Positions 21,801-35,327 of a stretch of 64,000 nucleotides of DNA are shown one piece after another. The number at the start of each line of letters is the position of its first letter. Within the stretch, counting starts at the first letter, position 1. Position numbers and translations under genes: made by a program. The stretch is taken from the NCBI RefSeq assembly GCF_003589595.1, contig NW_020653337.1:1304025-1368024 (forward strand). The letters run 5' to 3'. The notes under the pieces are model-generated. The model was not told where the DNA came from. It saw only the letters and a list, made by a program, of their open reading frames with translations, and searched no databases. The DNA comes from Hyposmocoma kahamanoa. Its lineage: Eukaryota; Arthropoda; Insecta; Lepidoptera; Cosmopterigidae.

Positions 21801-24800
21801 AACGTCGTTATCATTTACCCATTGACGCAGAAACACTAGATGTACCCGTGTCCATACCACTCTGATCATCATTTGAAATAGCAACAGTGTTGTTCAAATC
21901 ATTATCCGAAACAGTGGTATAACTTGCAGCAGGGGGATTCAGGCCTGAGCTCAAACCCCCCGCGTCGAAGTCAGGAAGGTCGTTCATACAACGACTATCA
22001 AGTGAAAAAAATGTACAAACTTACCAGAATTACAGGAAGAAACTAATAGATTACAGATATAAACTAAGTACAACAAGTATTTACAAACTATAGCCTCAAC
22101 TGATCAATTATTACAGTAAAACAAGAATATATTTTTTTCTTGCGAAAAACACGAAGTTTCCCGCGCTTTTCTGTGAAAATGTTATAGTAACATCAAAATC
22201 GATGTTATTATTACATTCGAATTTCGAACATCTCTGAAAAACAAATCAATTTGATTGGACCTGAATTCTAATATCAGTCGAGATGAAGTTTTATTCGAAA
22301 TGAAATATCAACAGCTATTTGTAAGTCAATGTCAACAGCAAACAATTTTGACAATTTCACACGTTACTAGGTATCGAACGATATGATAGTTGGGGCCGAT
22401 TCTAGTTTGTCTATGAATTTAAAATAAAAACTACGGTTGTGTGATATGCGTGGGAAAAATTTTTATTTGCCGCCATTTCGCCAGACGTAACATGCAGTTC
22501 CTGAGCACATCACAGAGAGCTTATAATATGTGTTTAGACAAAACACTCGTGTGATGTTTTTATGAAGTTTTCATAAACCTACACACGTATTTTAATGCCA
22601 TTCATTATGTAACAGTCACAAACTACTATTAATTGAAAAGTCATATTACAAACTTAGAATTAACGCATAGAAACCTAGTCCGCACACGCTAAGTGAGGCA
22701 AATTGAGGCGCTCCCAACGGGCCTACACGAGCGGGCGGGCCTTCAGTGCTCAACGTCAACTTGCACCGCGAACAGATCAAGAATTTTGGCTAAAAATGAC
22801 GAAGTGTGCGGTAAATGAGTGTAAAAATACGTCAGACAAACATAAAATAGTTACTAACATCACATTCCACAAGGAAGTAACGCGTTTCAACTTGTATTTT
22901 TATATAAATATTCACTAAAACCGAAAATTAACCTACTACTAAAACTAGCTTACATGAATTTGATTTTTGCCTCACTTGTGACAGTTCGTTTGATATGAAA
23001 CACTATCATTCTATGCTTTATTATTCTAAGATTACAAATCGAAGACTACGTGTTAGATAAGATGTATGGAAAGTCGACATGGGTCCAGACTCAAACACAA
23101 ATTTGATTCAAAGTGGATTTCCACAGCATTTGACTTTATTTGAAAAGAACAATTCTTAGTTTCTTGCTCGTTCTTCTCAGGGAAATCAGAACAATGAACG
23201 AGCAGTTTTAATTCATTTTATCTATGGAATAAATGATTTCTTGACTTTATAACCTCGGGCGGTATTGGGGCGAGCGCGAGAGATTGTATAGTAGATATTT
23301 GTTGAAAATTTAATGCTAAGGAGCACAACTTTAGAGCTTGACGAGCTTCAAACTGAGTGAACACCTCGCCCTGTCCTGTGTTTCGAAACTTCAACGAAAC
23401 TTATAAAAATAAAAAGAATTATTTTTAGAAGAGCCTCGGAGATGTTCACACAGGATGTGTTCCGATTTTGAACACATATTATTTATTAATAGTCTTGAAA
23501 AATAGCGACTAGATGAAATTGTAAGTTCTTATATTGTATTAATACTTACCCTCATCATAATAGTAGAATCGTAAATGTCGAGAGAGTTGCCGGAGAAAAG
23601 ACTTTTCGCAGACACGTCCGTTATACCTACTCGTATATGTAATATACTCGTATAATAGTAGAGCTTCCTTGTGAAAGAGTTAGTCCAGTAGTATTACCTT
23701 ACCTATTTCTGCCGCCAAGCAACTACAAGCCTACTACAACTCTCCGGCATGGCCAATTGCAGGGCTAAATACCCCAATACTGAAAATGTACCCGAGAATA
23801 CGCTGATTCCTAGAGAAACCCAGGTGTGGTGTAAGTAATAAGGAGTAAGTAAAGAGGTCATCCAGGGAAGTACTGCCACCTTACCTATTTCTGCCGCCAA
23901 GCAGTAATGTCAGCATTACTGTGTTCCAGTTTTGAAGGTAAGGGTGCTGGTGAAATTGGAGACATATGAGACGTGTCAACTTCCTAGGGCGACGGGCGCA
24001 GTGGCAGTGCCCATCAGACCTATGCGACTTAAGGCTCTGAGTGGCACTGCAACCGTCATGGGCGCACGGCTCGTTCGTCCCGTCACGTCTGGTACAGAAC
24101 TTTGCAATAACATATTTATTTTTTAACAATGCAACTTGATTGTTATCTGTTATGTTATCCATATAATTAATAAGTTGTATGTAAATGAATAAGAATTACC
24201 ATTTGATGTTTTTGCCTTTTATTATTAATTATTCGGAGAAGATATCCTCCACTCTATGCGACATCTGCGAAATGACATCTTTTCAGGAGAGTGGTTTAAA
24301 GAAAAAGAAGAAGACGTGGACACGATTTGTTTCATGTAATATAGTTCGTATTATTATGTCTTTTATTAAATAAAAGAATTTTTGACGTATGATCATATAC
24401 ACAAGGGTTGAACTAAAATATGACACGATAGCTTTTTTTTATGATACCAACAGATAGGACGAACAAGTCGTACGAATGGTGTTAACCGATATGGGCAGTG
24501 CATAGCAGTTGCAGTGCCACTCAGAGCTTTAAATCTCAAAGATCTGACGGACACTGCCATTGCGCCTGTCACCCTGAGACATAAGTGGACAAGTCCTTTG
24601 TGCTTGTAATTTCACCGACACCATTACCCTTCAAAACCGAAACACACGTTCACAAGGAGCTCTATTGCTACTTAATCTTTATTATTGTAGTAAGTATGAT
24701 CATGTTCATGCAGAACCGTAATTTTACCGGTTCTAAACTCCGAAAAAGCGCAAAGGAAATAGCGGTAATTAGGTGATTAAAATTGCTGGAACGGACACGT

Positions 24801-27800
24801 TTGCGTCTCACAATCATCAATAAACCGTAAATGATCTCTCTAACTTTCTTTGAATACAAAAGAGATGGTGTAGTTAAACTTTGATGTGTTTACAAGATAA
24901 TTTGAAAGCGTAATAAAACAGGTTCGTTTGATGAAAGTTGAATTTTTTTAACTGACACTAGCTACTAAGTGTATTTTTCCGAAATGTGTATTTTAATTGT
25001 CTGACGTAATAAAAAAAACACCGTGTATATACAAATAAGTGCTGAAAATCAACGTTTGTATCAAAGTGGTCTGGTTACATCACTACTATCTTCCATTGCC
25101 AAAAAAAGTAAGATGTTGAACTTGATTCGGGTGAATTTCATTTTCCGAATTTCAATGGCACTTTTTGCGTGATTTTTGTAAAACCCTTTTTTCTTTTGGT
25201 TTTAAGGTCTTAAACGTACAAATAACATCAAGCAATGTCAATCATTATAAAATCACAGAAATATTTAAGTTAAATATAACAAAAAACTATATTTTAGGTC
25301 ACACGAATGAGATTGCAGTAACACGAATGATTTTCTCATAAACTTAAATGAGAAAGATGGCACAGTAATGAGAAATTATTATTACAAAATTTTATCGTTC
25401 ACAAAAAAAAACATTTAACATGTAACAAATATTTTAATATAACTTCTTCTATCAAAATCCTTCTCATCCGTGTAAGACCATCTATCTATCTATATATAAT
25501 TAATAAATAAATCTAAATAAGTATTTTGTTAAAGTCATATAAACTTTGTTGTACGTTAATATACCATCATCATCACCATTAATATTATCATCATGATCAC
25601 CATTATCATCAGCATCATTACCATTCACATCATCATCAGAAGCATCGTCATCATCACTACAATCATCATCGTCATCATCACCACCATCATCATTGTCATC
25701 ACCACCATCACCACCACTATCACCATCTAATTGTTATATTTCAAGTAAATGTTTGGCTTAATGTAACTATTTGACTTAAAAGTAGACAAGAATGAGAGCG
25801 ACAATAATGATATTTGGATACATTTTTAATTGTCAAGTGTGTAAAATATGCTGGACCGTTATAAAAGTGCATGGATTTTAAAGTTCCCTTTGTTTAATTG
25901 ATGTACAATTAATACTCATTTAGATAGATTGCTTTACATGAATGAGAACGGTTTAGTCACTAGCGCTTCGACTCGACAAATCGACTTAAATACTGAAATT
26001 AGTATTTAAGTCGATTTTTTGATAAAACGGAGATGCACAGGTTACTTCATTGTGTACACTCCAATCCGACAGGAGCCCCTTCTCACGTGTGCGAAAGGTG
26101 AAGGTGATGCGGTACGAACTTTTGTTATTAGGAAGTTTTTAGTTGAATTGACACTAATGATAAGACAAATTGAAACACATTTTGTATCCCCAAGAAAACA
26201 TGTTTGTGTATTGCGTTGCGTTACGTAGAGTTTATCCTCAATGGGAAATATTGCGATTTCCACGAGTGTTTAATTTTTTTTTCATCGTTTCTTAAAATTA
26301 GGGCGACGTGGTACCGGCTCCCATGAATGAGAAATTGCCACTTTTTTATTTTTATTTATTACTGTCACGTAGTAAAGTAGTCTTTTTATGTGTAACACAG
26401 ACTAAACAATCAAGCAATCATATTAAATAAATAATATTAGCATTCATGTAATAACAAAAAAGTTATTGAAAGGGACACATTTTTGGAGGTTATCTGAAAA
26501 CGACCCATTCACTTATAATACAACCCCCGTAGTTCAGATCCCTACCGTAACTTGAAAGACTCTAAGTCCACAATTATGAAATTTCTGAATTACAGAACTG
26601 AAATATAATAGCGCGTTTCAAAAATGCAAGATTTAAAAATACACTCCAAAATGTACATTGACTGGTAATGAAATTATTTTTTCCGAAGCTAAATCGCGAA
26701 TACTTATTTTTTTAAACAAAACTACAATTCGGGTTCTTTACAGGTCCCATGGTCACGGCTGATTGAGATGCGGTTCTTATTATTATTCCCTGGTTGAGTG
26801 AGTAACTTCATAACTTCCTCATAGGTGCGCAGACGGCGAAAAAAAGGCGTTAAACCCAATAAAAGAGGTAACCTATCACAAACTCGAATTTCTTTTTTCC
26901 GAATTTCATTACTCCGAACACGGTTCGACTTTTTCTCATTAGTGCGATGGCAGTTTTGGTATAAATTTGCAACACACAAATGTCTTACAGCAGAAGTATC
27001 GTTTGTCCGAAAACCTATTATTAGAATAATTTTATTACACATAATGTGTTCCTTGGGCAGAAGTTTGTTTGGTGTAATCGTGTTTGTTAAATCGTCCGTT
27101 TTCCAATGATCTAATATACGTAATTGTAGGTACTCCCAAGGCGTCGCGTCGCGCATTTTTCGCTATAAAGTAATTGTAGATTTTTGTGTTTGCCGTTTTA
27201 ATTTTGTACGGCGCGCACCTGAAGATTTGGTTACGTATTCGATGCCTGAAGAAAAGGATGACATAATTGATGATTGATGATTACAACTGTGTCAATATCT
27301 TAGGGTTGATTATATGCAATATATGAAATATTTTTAAACAAAAATACGAAACTTAGAAGATCTAGGTCATCCCTCTGATGCCTAAACCCTTTAAAGTGAG
27401 AGCTCGTTTACAATAACCTAATTTCCGTCATATTAAAACGATGTATTAAATAAAAAGAATAAGAAATATGATCGCACCTTTTTATTCAAGTCGATTGCGT
27501 TTAAGCAGATCACAGACAAGATTCCGAAGAAAGAAGAAGAAACAAACAATGTTATATTAATAATATCACATATATTTCAATAAGCAAGTACTAAACTAAA
27601 ATATAATAAACATGATAATAAAAAAATTAAGCCGATATAAATCGAAAATAAAAATAAATCTTTACAAAAACCCTGTCTCCAGTTTTTGCAGAACTTTTGG
27701 TCGGTGTTCTGCATAAGTGAGTTAACCCACAGAAAATTGTAAATATAGTCTCGGAACATGATTAATATTTTGAATAAATAATAAAAAAAAAGCGTTAATT

Positions 27801-30800
27801 ACCGAATTCGTCTCATTGGCAAATTTACCAAAATATATATTTTTTTGTAACTAATTAACACTGTAGTGCTGCTGCCGCGCTACTGCAAATTTTCATATAA
27901 TATTTAGAAGTGCAACTGCAGCGCTGCAGTCGCGTCACGCATGCGGATTTGCAGACTAGATATTGTATGAAAATTAGTAGTAGTGGCGCGGTTATAAGCT
28001 GCAGCGCTTCTACAAGCGTAAAGGCGCCGTTGACCTGTGAATTATACCCTTCAATGTGTATTTGAAATATTTATGCGATTTAGTTTAAGTACGCTCTATG
28101 ATAGTAAATAACTGAGTTTCATTTGAGTACACTTAACACATTTAGCTTTTGAAGATTTTGTTGATGATGTATGTCCTGAAATGTGTCCATATCGGAAAAT
28201 GTAATTGATTTTGATACCGTGGTATGGACGATAAAAATAAGGGACTTTTTATTGTTAAAATATGAATATGGCTGTCTGCCAGTATGGTGTGGATAGTTTT
28301 ATTGTTATAACTTAATTGTTTTAAAAGAAAGGATGAAAGTGGAAAAGGGATGAAACAAACGAAAGAATTTATTGTAGCTAGTCTATTAAGAAGAAACGGT
28401 AAAGGTGATATTGAACTACATATGCACCGTTTCCGTTTCGTATTTCGCAAAAATGTTTTTTAAACACTCTTGACATTTAAAGGTAATACAATTTTGTTGC
28501 TTATCGAATTTACCTTAATTACTAATCGTAAGTTTGATAACATAAAAAAAAAACAAATTGATCGTAACACCAACTTACAAAATAAATTATAAATATTTTG
28601 ATATGTAATATCCGCTAACTACACGATTTAAAGAAATCAAACATTTTGATGATTAATATCTCGAATTTCTTTTTTCGGGTAAACACAAATATGCAGTAAG
28701 TCATCCATGTAGTCTGTAATGATACACTTAATGTATCATTAATTCACTTATACGATATATTAAGTTTTTCAAATAATTTTCCCAGATAAATTTTGCCAGG
28801 TTCGTTCGTAGTCTTTGTGTAGACTTTATCACAGACCAATAATTTGTCATAGATAGTAATGCTGGCAAAAAAATGTTAATCCCTGATTGAAACGAAAGCG
28901 TTGAAATTATGCACCTTATGTTTAGGCAGCATTTCCACGCGTAAGAAAAAATGCCACTCGGTACAAAAATTTTGATATTTTAGAATATACCCTAGAATTG
29001 CCCTAGAATAAATGACTAAACTTACTTTTTCTCTTCATCTTCTGTATCTGGTTTAGCGCCATGTTTTTTCAATGATCGTTAGCATATGCGAGCATCGATG
29101 CTTTCTCAATGTCTCGGCCTGGTACTAAACTTTTGTCGGAAAAACTAGACACAAGGTTTTCATTTGGTACTTCAATTGTCGTTGCATTCTCTTTAAAGGA
29201 TAGGATCGACTTTCTACGTTGTTCTTGTGGGGGTTTTGTACACAAGTTCACCCGAAGCTTATGATACTTCGCCAAATGTCTCAGAACGCTGCCTTTTAAA
29301 ATTTACGTCTGAATGACTCTTCCTGTTATTTGAAAGCGCTGTTGTCGCTTGCTCCTCCTGTTGTAACATTAAAGTATCCTTTTCTCCCAGAATGGATAAG
29401 CGGTCCTTGACCTAGCTTCCTAGCTTTTTAGCTGCGTTTACCAAATTCGCAACTAGTGATTTGTGCTTTGGTGCCAACTGAACACTTTCTGTATCCCGTT
29501 TCTTCAAGGCACTTTTAGGCTGAACTTCATTTATTTGATTTGGTGCTCGCGAATAAGAGCTTGGGCCTCGCTTTTGCTGTTTCGTCTCTTCATCCCCTAT
29601 TTCCTTTACAACTTTTGGTTTGTCCAGGCTTTGAATCACTAATTTAAGTTTATTATCATTTGAACTGACTGAATGTGTTTTGTCTTTTGGTTCAATAGGT
29701 GACAAATAATCTATATTTTGTTCTTTTTTGAGAACCTCGTGATTTTCTAAGCTTTCTTCTACTTCTTTTGTCAAATCTTTTTCAAGTTGCCTTAAATCCA
29801 AGCCAGAATCAGTTTGAGGCTCATGTATTGTTAAGGGTATAAAATATTAAGGTACACTTAACATTTTTCTCATCTATGTTTTTGTCAATAAGGGACTCAT
29901 CCTCGTTTTTTTTTGTAAGTCCATATACGGTTGATTTACGCGATATATATATGTGATAAGGGTTGCTTTGGTGGTGGTACATCTTTCTTATGTAGCTCCT
30001 CGTCACTTACGTAATATTCTTTTAATGATTCATTACATTCTCGTCGATTATCAGTAGGCCAGAGATTAGAGTCCTAGACGATTGTGGAACTTGTTGTCTT
30101 TAAGAGTAGAATAGGTGGTGTCAATGGTGATTTTTTTGCAGATGTGAATAGTTTTTTTTTACCGGTGGAGTTGCAGTCGTGCGATTTAAATCATCCACAG
30201 ACATTTTCATGGCTCATCTATTTTAACTGGAGATTTTTCAAAACTTCCTCCTTCAATATTAGCTGATTTTGTGTCTGATGCAGAAAATCCCATATTTTCC
30301 GCCTTGACTATCCCTTCAGATGTAAACGAAGTTGCAATTTTTGGAGTTGATTCATCAGAAAATGATTTGGCTATGTGGTCCTGTGAATTTTTTTCAGGCT
30401 TAGCAAAAGATTTTTTCATGGACTGATGAGCGTCTGCTACAAATCCTTCTGAAGTCTCCACAGTTGATGGACTTTTTACCAATTTTAGGAGTTCTTCATC
30501 CTGCGTAGCACGTGAATCACTAGTATCATCTTTTGGAGCTTCTGCAAAGGTCTGTGGTATTGTGTCCGATAAATGAGACACGCCTGTTTTTGCCACTTCC
30601 TGAATAGAAGCAATGAATTCAGCTTCTAGCTTTGATTTGTCAGAGTCTTTTTTTCCCCTCTTCTTTTATAGATTCTGGTAATTCTGATGGTCGCAAACTG
30701 GGTTCATTTTGTGTAGTCAGAACGCTTCCAATTTGCACATGTTTTCTCTCCTCTTCATCATCGTCACCTTTGTCGTCATAAATATTGAATTTGCTTTTTG

Positions 30801-33800
30801 GGAAGTGCTTTAGTAGATAACACCAGTCGACATAACACAGAGTGAGGACTTTAGCCTTACCAACGGCACGATACGAATTGGAAAATGGTGTATTTCGATA
30901 CAAGCCTTGCATCTGAAACGAAAGAACGAAAATCAATGACATGTGAACTTACTTAGTTCTTAACTTTATTTAGTTCTTCTATTCTTTAGTGAGTCAAATT
31001 CCCTAAATCAATTTCAATGCAGGGATTTATATTAAGTACAATAACTATAGAACCAAACTCTAAAAGTAGAACAGATATATTCTTCCCGATTTTGTATCGC
31101 CCAATGAGTTAAAACAATCTTACAATGCCGAAGTTATCATCGTCGTCGAGCAGTTCTGTCTGTTCCGCCATGTTCTCAGCCACCTCTTCCACAGTACCTG
31201 TGTGGATGATGTACATAGAATCCGTGATTTCATTCTGTTTCACCACGTACATGCCTGGAATAAGTTATAAAGGTACAGTTTTAAGAGTACCAATAAAAAA
31301 TAATCTATATCGTAGGTGTCATACAATAATTACCGTTGTAGTAAGAATAAAGTTTTAAATGTCTCACTAGTTGACGAAGAAACGTAGGCTCACAGGTTCT
31401 AAATACCGGATGCTGGAACAAACAATTTTATTTTGAAAGTACATCCTTATTACACGATATCTTTCGTGTTATCAAAGACATTAATCTAGGCATGAAGGAA
31501 CTAATATTATATTAATCAACAACATTAAAACAATATTCAATAAATCCAGTGTAAAACTAACTCAACATTCACAAGTTTACTTGTTTTGAACAAAATACAT
31601 AAAATATTTTTCTAGCTCTGTAACTTGGCCCATAGCGGCCTCCTAATAGAGTCATCACGTTTATCCACCCGGAGTCGGCTTGAAGCGATTATGTTTTACC
31701 GCACTTCTCGCATTAAGCCGATTCATTTGGGCGTAGATGCGCCGCCGTCCAGCTATCGTCTCCAATCGTGAGTTATGATGGCCTTTGTGCCTTCGAAGTC
31801 GCTTGGTCGGCGACGCGGTCATTAGGTCGTCGATACAGCCGATCAGCTGTCATCGGCGGTGTAAGGACGCGATCGGAGATTCGCTGAATGGGACAGATTC
31901 GTTGCAGACCTGTGTCGAGCTACGTCTACTTAATGTCATAAAAAAAAAAAAAAAAAAAAAACATGCGAACATCCATCTTTTTCGCTCTTCAACGTCGACA
32001 ACAATTAGGCAATCTGTCTTTGGATCTAGGTTCTAGCTAGACACTATATAAATTACTAAATCGATAGTCAAAACATCATCGACTGACAGTCCACTGATTG
32101 TTTGATCGATCGATATTCGTCGACAAGCCAATGTTACCAAACCAATCGATCCACAACCATCAATGGTATCGATTGGACATCGATCGGTTGGTATAGTAAC
32201 ACCGTAAAACGATAATCATGTCGCATTGCAGCGCTAGCTATACACAGAGTCATGAGCACGTCACGCTTGACATTTAAGATCTTTACCACTGGAATACTGT
32301 TAGAATTGTTACAAGCTTACGTTGGTCAGGTGCGCCATGTAAGCAGCACTCATGATCTTTGTTTGTAGGCACTGCGGCGCCGTTTCTATGAAGTACGGCA
32401 TTTGTACGCCGCGCGATTCCCGCCATAAGTGCCACGTGTACTTGTTCATCATTTCCACCAGATTTTTCGTTACTCGATTAAATTTTAAATATTCCTAAAA
32501 TATTTAAGTTCGATTTTAATGTCGTACGCTTAATTAATGCAGGACCGCACGTTTCAACTCTCAATTAAAATTAGGATGTCCACCAAAATATTCTTTAATA
32601 TTTCGGCCACACTATGCGCAGAGGTGATGAAAATTTGGAGAAACTGATTTAAGTTGGAAATACAGAAGGAAAGCAATTCGGTCGCACACTAATAAGAACG
32701 ACTCATTGTCTTCCAAACTTTGCGCAGCGTAAGGATAGAAACTGATGGAGGCAGATCAGCCGCTTCAGGAGTAGACACGAAGCTGACCTCAGATATGGGG
32801 GAACGATTAAAGAGAGCAGGACCATGATCCACCCATGACCCGGGACCCATTGGTCTGATCCAACCAACAAGTGGTCCCTATCAGGGAAAACAAAACGGGG
32901 TTCTTAAGACGTTTATGGGACTCCACGACAGGGGAACCGATTTAGGCATCTTGTGACCAAAATATTGACTTTCCATAAATGAAATAATTCACATTACACA
33001 TACGCATTACTTTCTAATTATAGACGTCCATTACTTATGAGGTAGACATTTCAAAACAAACAAGATTTTCGGTTAGATAAATGTATAAAACTTAACATGT
33101 GTTTTATTGTAAAGATTTTTGATAAGTATATAGTTATACTTATCAAAGCGAGTAAACATAATGTCAGCTGTCAAAACACATTTGAAGTTGATGCATTTGT
33201 AAAAAAACATCCATATTATGTAGGCAGAGGTCTACACAACGTGTACGATAAAAAAGAATTGAGAGTCTATGCTTTAGCCGACACACACTTAACACAGGAT
33301 TTAGGAGACGTTTATTAAGACTGCATAACAGTGAAAGTGTTGAATCAAATCGCTTTGGAAAAAATATGTAGTTAAATTGAGGATGTACCCTGATTAGTAT
33401 GCGGTATGAAAACACGATTACTAAACATTTTCACGATAGAAAAAAAAACAAACTTACCTCGAAATTTTACAAGAAAACCGCTGTATTCAATAGGTACCTT
33501 ACCAACGATTTTATTATATCAACTGAATTTTTCAAATGGCTTTATTTCAAATTCAAATTCGTTTATGCTTAGACCCATTAGTCCATATTTGTTAGAAACA
33601 ATTTTTTAACTTAAGTTAGTAGAAACAAGAAGAGCAATTACAATATATAAAATTAAATTAGATTATTACATTATTATATGTTCACGTGCAACACGGTGAA
33701 CCTACAGAAAACAGTAGAGTCCATTCTTCCTGATATCATCCTCAGGATGCCATTGGTGCTCCCATGCAATCGCAACATCTGTGACGCACTTTTTTTGCGC

Positions 33801-35293
33801 ATGTTTTCGTAAAAATCATCAACACACGCACCCGCGACCATGCCAGAGGCGCTGCCAAAGCGAGGAAGCCTCAACAGAACCCTAAAGATGTTATTGTACA
33901 TTGTAATTACGTTTGTAAAAAAATAAATTCTGGAATAAAGCCAGTGTCTCTGCCGTTCGACCCGCGCAACAGAACCGATTCAAATTTGAATTCGAGGTGA
34001 GGCAACTCTTAATACGTGTCTCAGTTGTTACTTGCCTTGAGCTCCACATGTTTTGCGTAGTAGCTAAAGAATCCAAAGTATTTGTACTGTATGACATTGG
34101 AGAATTCGCCCACATATATCATGTAAAGCATTGTTGATATTATTTCCAAAATGCAAGTAAAAACCACCTGCCACAAATAGTCATCATTTAATACAGGGAG
34201 AAAATTTATATATAAAAACACTAAGTTTTTATATGAATAGGGTAGGATGATCGACAGTGGACCAGGAGTACACTATGAACCTCTCCTCTTCCCAGTCGAC
34301 AGCGAGCTAGCGACACAAAGATGTTTTATTTTATTTTTTTACCCAAAAATTTAAAAAAAACACGTGAGAAACGCATATTAATAGATATAATAGTTTGGCC
34401 ATCGATGCACTTTTTATTGTGGTATCTAAAATAAGCAATGGGTTTTAAATAGGCACGTTGCTACATAGTATGCGGTGGCGCTGAATGAACCACTTTAAAG
34501 GTGTACCTACACAATAAATGACAATGACTATGACAACCTAGTGATAAATTAAACACGATTTTAAAAGCTTGTTATTTTTCAATTATATTTAATATTTCTG
34601 TTGGATGCCCAAAAATTTATTGTTTTCAATAATTTAAGCAAAAACTGCGTTATATTTTTATTTACAATTTTGGTAAAAAAAGAATGTTTTGCTGATGATT
34701 GTAATATCATGTCTATTGTGGCATCTTTGGTTCGTTGTGTGCTAGCCCCCCGGTTCAATGAGTACCATGGGGTGTGCACAATGTACCATTTCTCATTAAA
34801 AAAAAACATGTTTTAAGAAAGGACTGACTGTATTTGATTAAAAATGAAGTACTACTTTAACATACCACTAAAATTATCTATAATTCTAAGCAAAAAGTGT
34901 ATAATTTAGGTTCATAGATCCGGAGTTACAGCTCCGGTAAAAAAATTTAGGTGGTTCATTGTAAGCCACCCTACCCTGCGCCGGTCGTGGTCCATCTTTT
35001 GTTGAAACATTCCTGTAGCGGATTTCTTTTCTCTTCGACTTTTATCTGTGCTATCGTAATATTTTACATTCAAATAGGCAAGAATTGTCCATGTCTGCAT
35101 GGACAAAATGATGGAAGATGTAATGAACAAAAGAGCGTGACTAATTTTGAAAACAGGATAAACGACGAATTCGTCACGATAGTGGCCTGTATTATTTTTG
35201 AATTGGAAATAGTCAAAAGAGATTACTTTTCACCCACACCATCGTAAGTACTGCATATAACAAAGGTTATTTCAACATGCGAACACCACGAGA

Positions 35294-35327
<34 letters not shown>

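Larger units (their letters stand above)
18860..22180 (-). mobile_element. degenerate LINE, I/Jockey-type, 3'-truncated
   Basis: From its 5' side (about 22.1 kb) it carries ORF1, EN remnants and RT. ORF1 starts near 21987 (M-N-D-L-P-D-F-D) and keeps three zinc knuckles at 20806-21456. The endonuclease keeps A-L-S-E-T-W-L (about 20.39 kb) and G-S-D-H-F-P-L (about 20.29 kb), but the two are only about 35 codons apart, so most of EN is deleted. The RT part ends abruptly at A-F-L-D-I-S-A-A-Y-D-N-V (about 18.87 kb). Stops and shifts are numerous. Confidence 0.85.

Noticed and set aside
25563..25740. The ATC-rich tract as a CRISPR-like or coding repeat
   Set aside because: The triplets are irregular with no spacer structure, and the poly-Ile/His/Ser reading is interrupted. 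It is a simple microsatellite.
26722..27156. A 144-codon minus-strand frame as a protein-coding gene
   Set aside because: It has no recognisable motif, splice context or conservation evidence, and its C-terminus is repeat sequence. It is listed only as an unrecognised frame.
28142..28450. A 102-codon minus-strand frame
   Set aside because: Its composition is that of translated AT-rich DNA, with no motif and no splice or promoter context.
34912..35220. A possible channel exon on the minus strand (I-L-A-Y-L-N-V-K-Y-Y-D-S-T) between pore and S6
   Set aside because: It has a good acceptor and phase, but the pore exon joins the S6 exon at 34167 directly in phase 0, giving a perfect pore-S6 sequence. 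Adding this segment would break the conserved spacing, and it has no channel motif.
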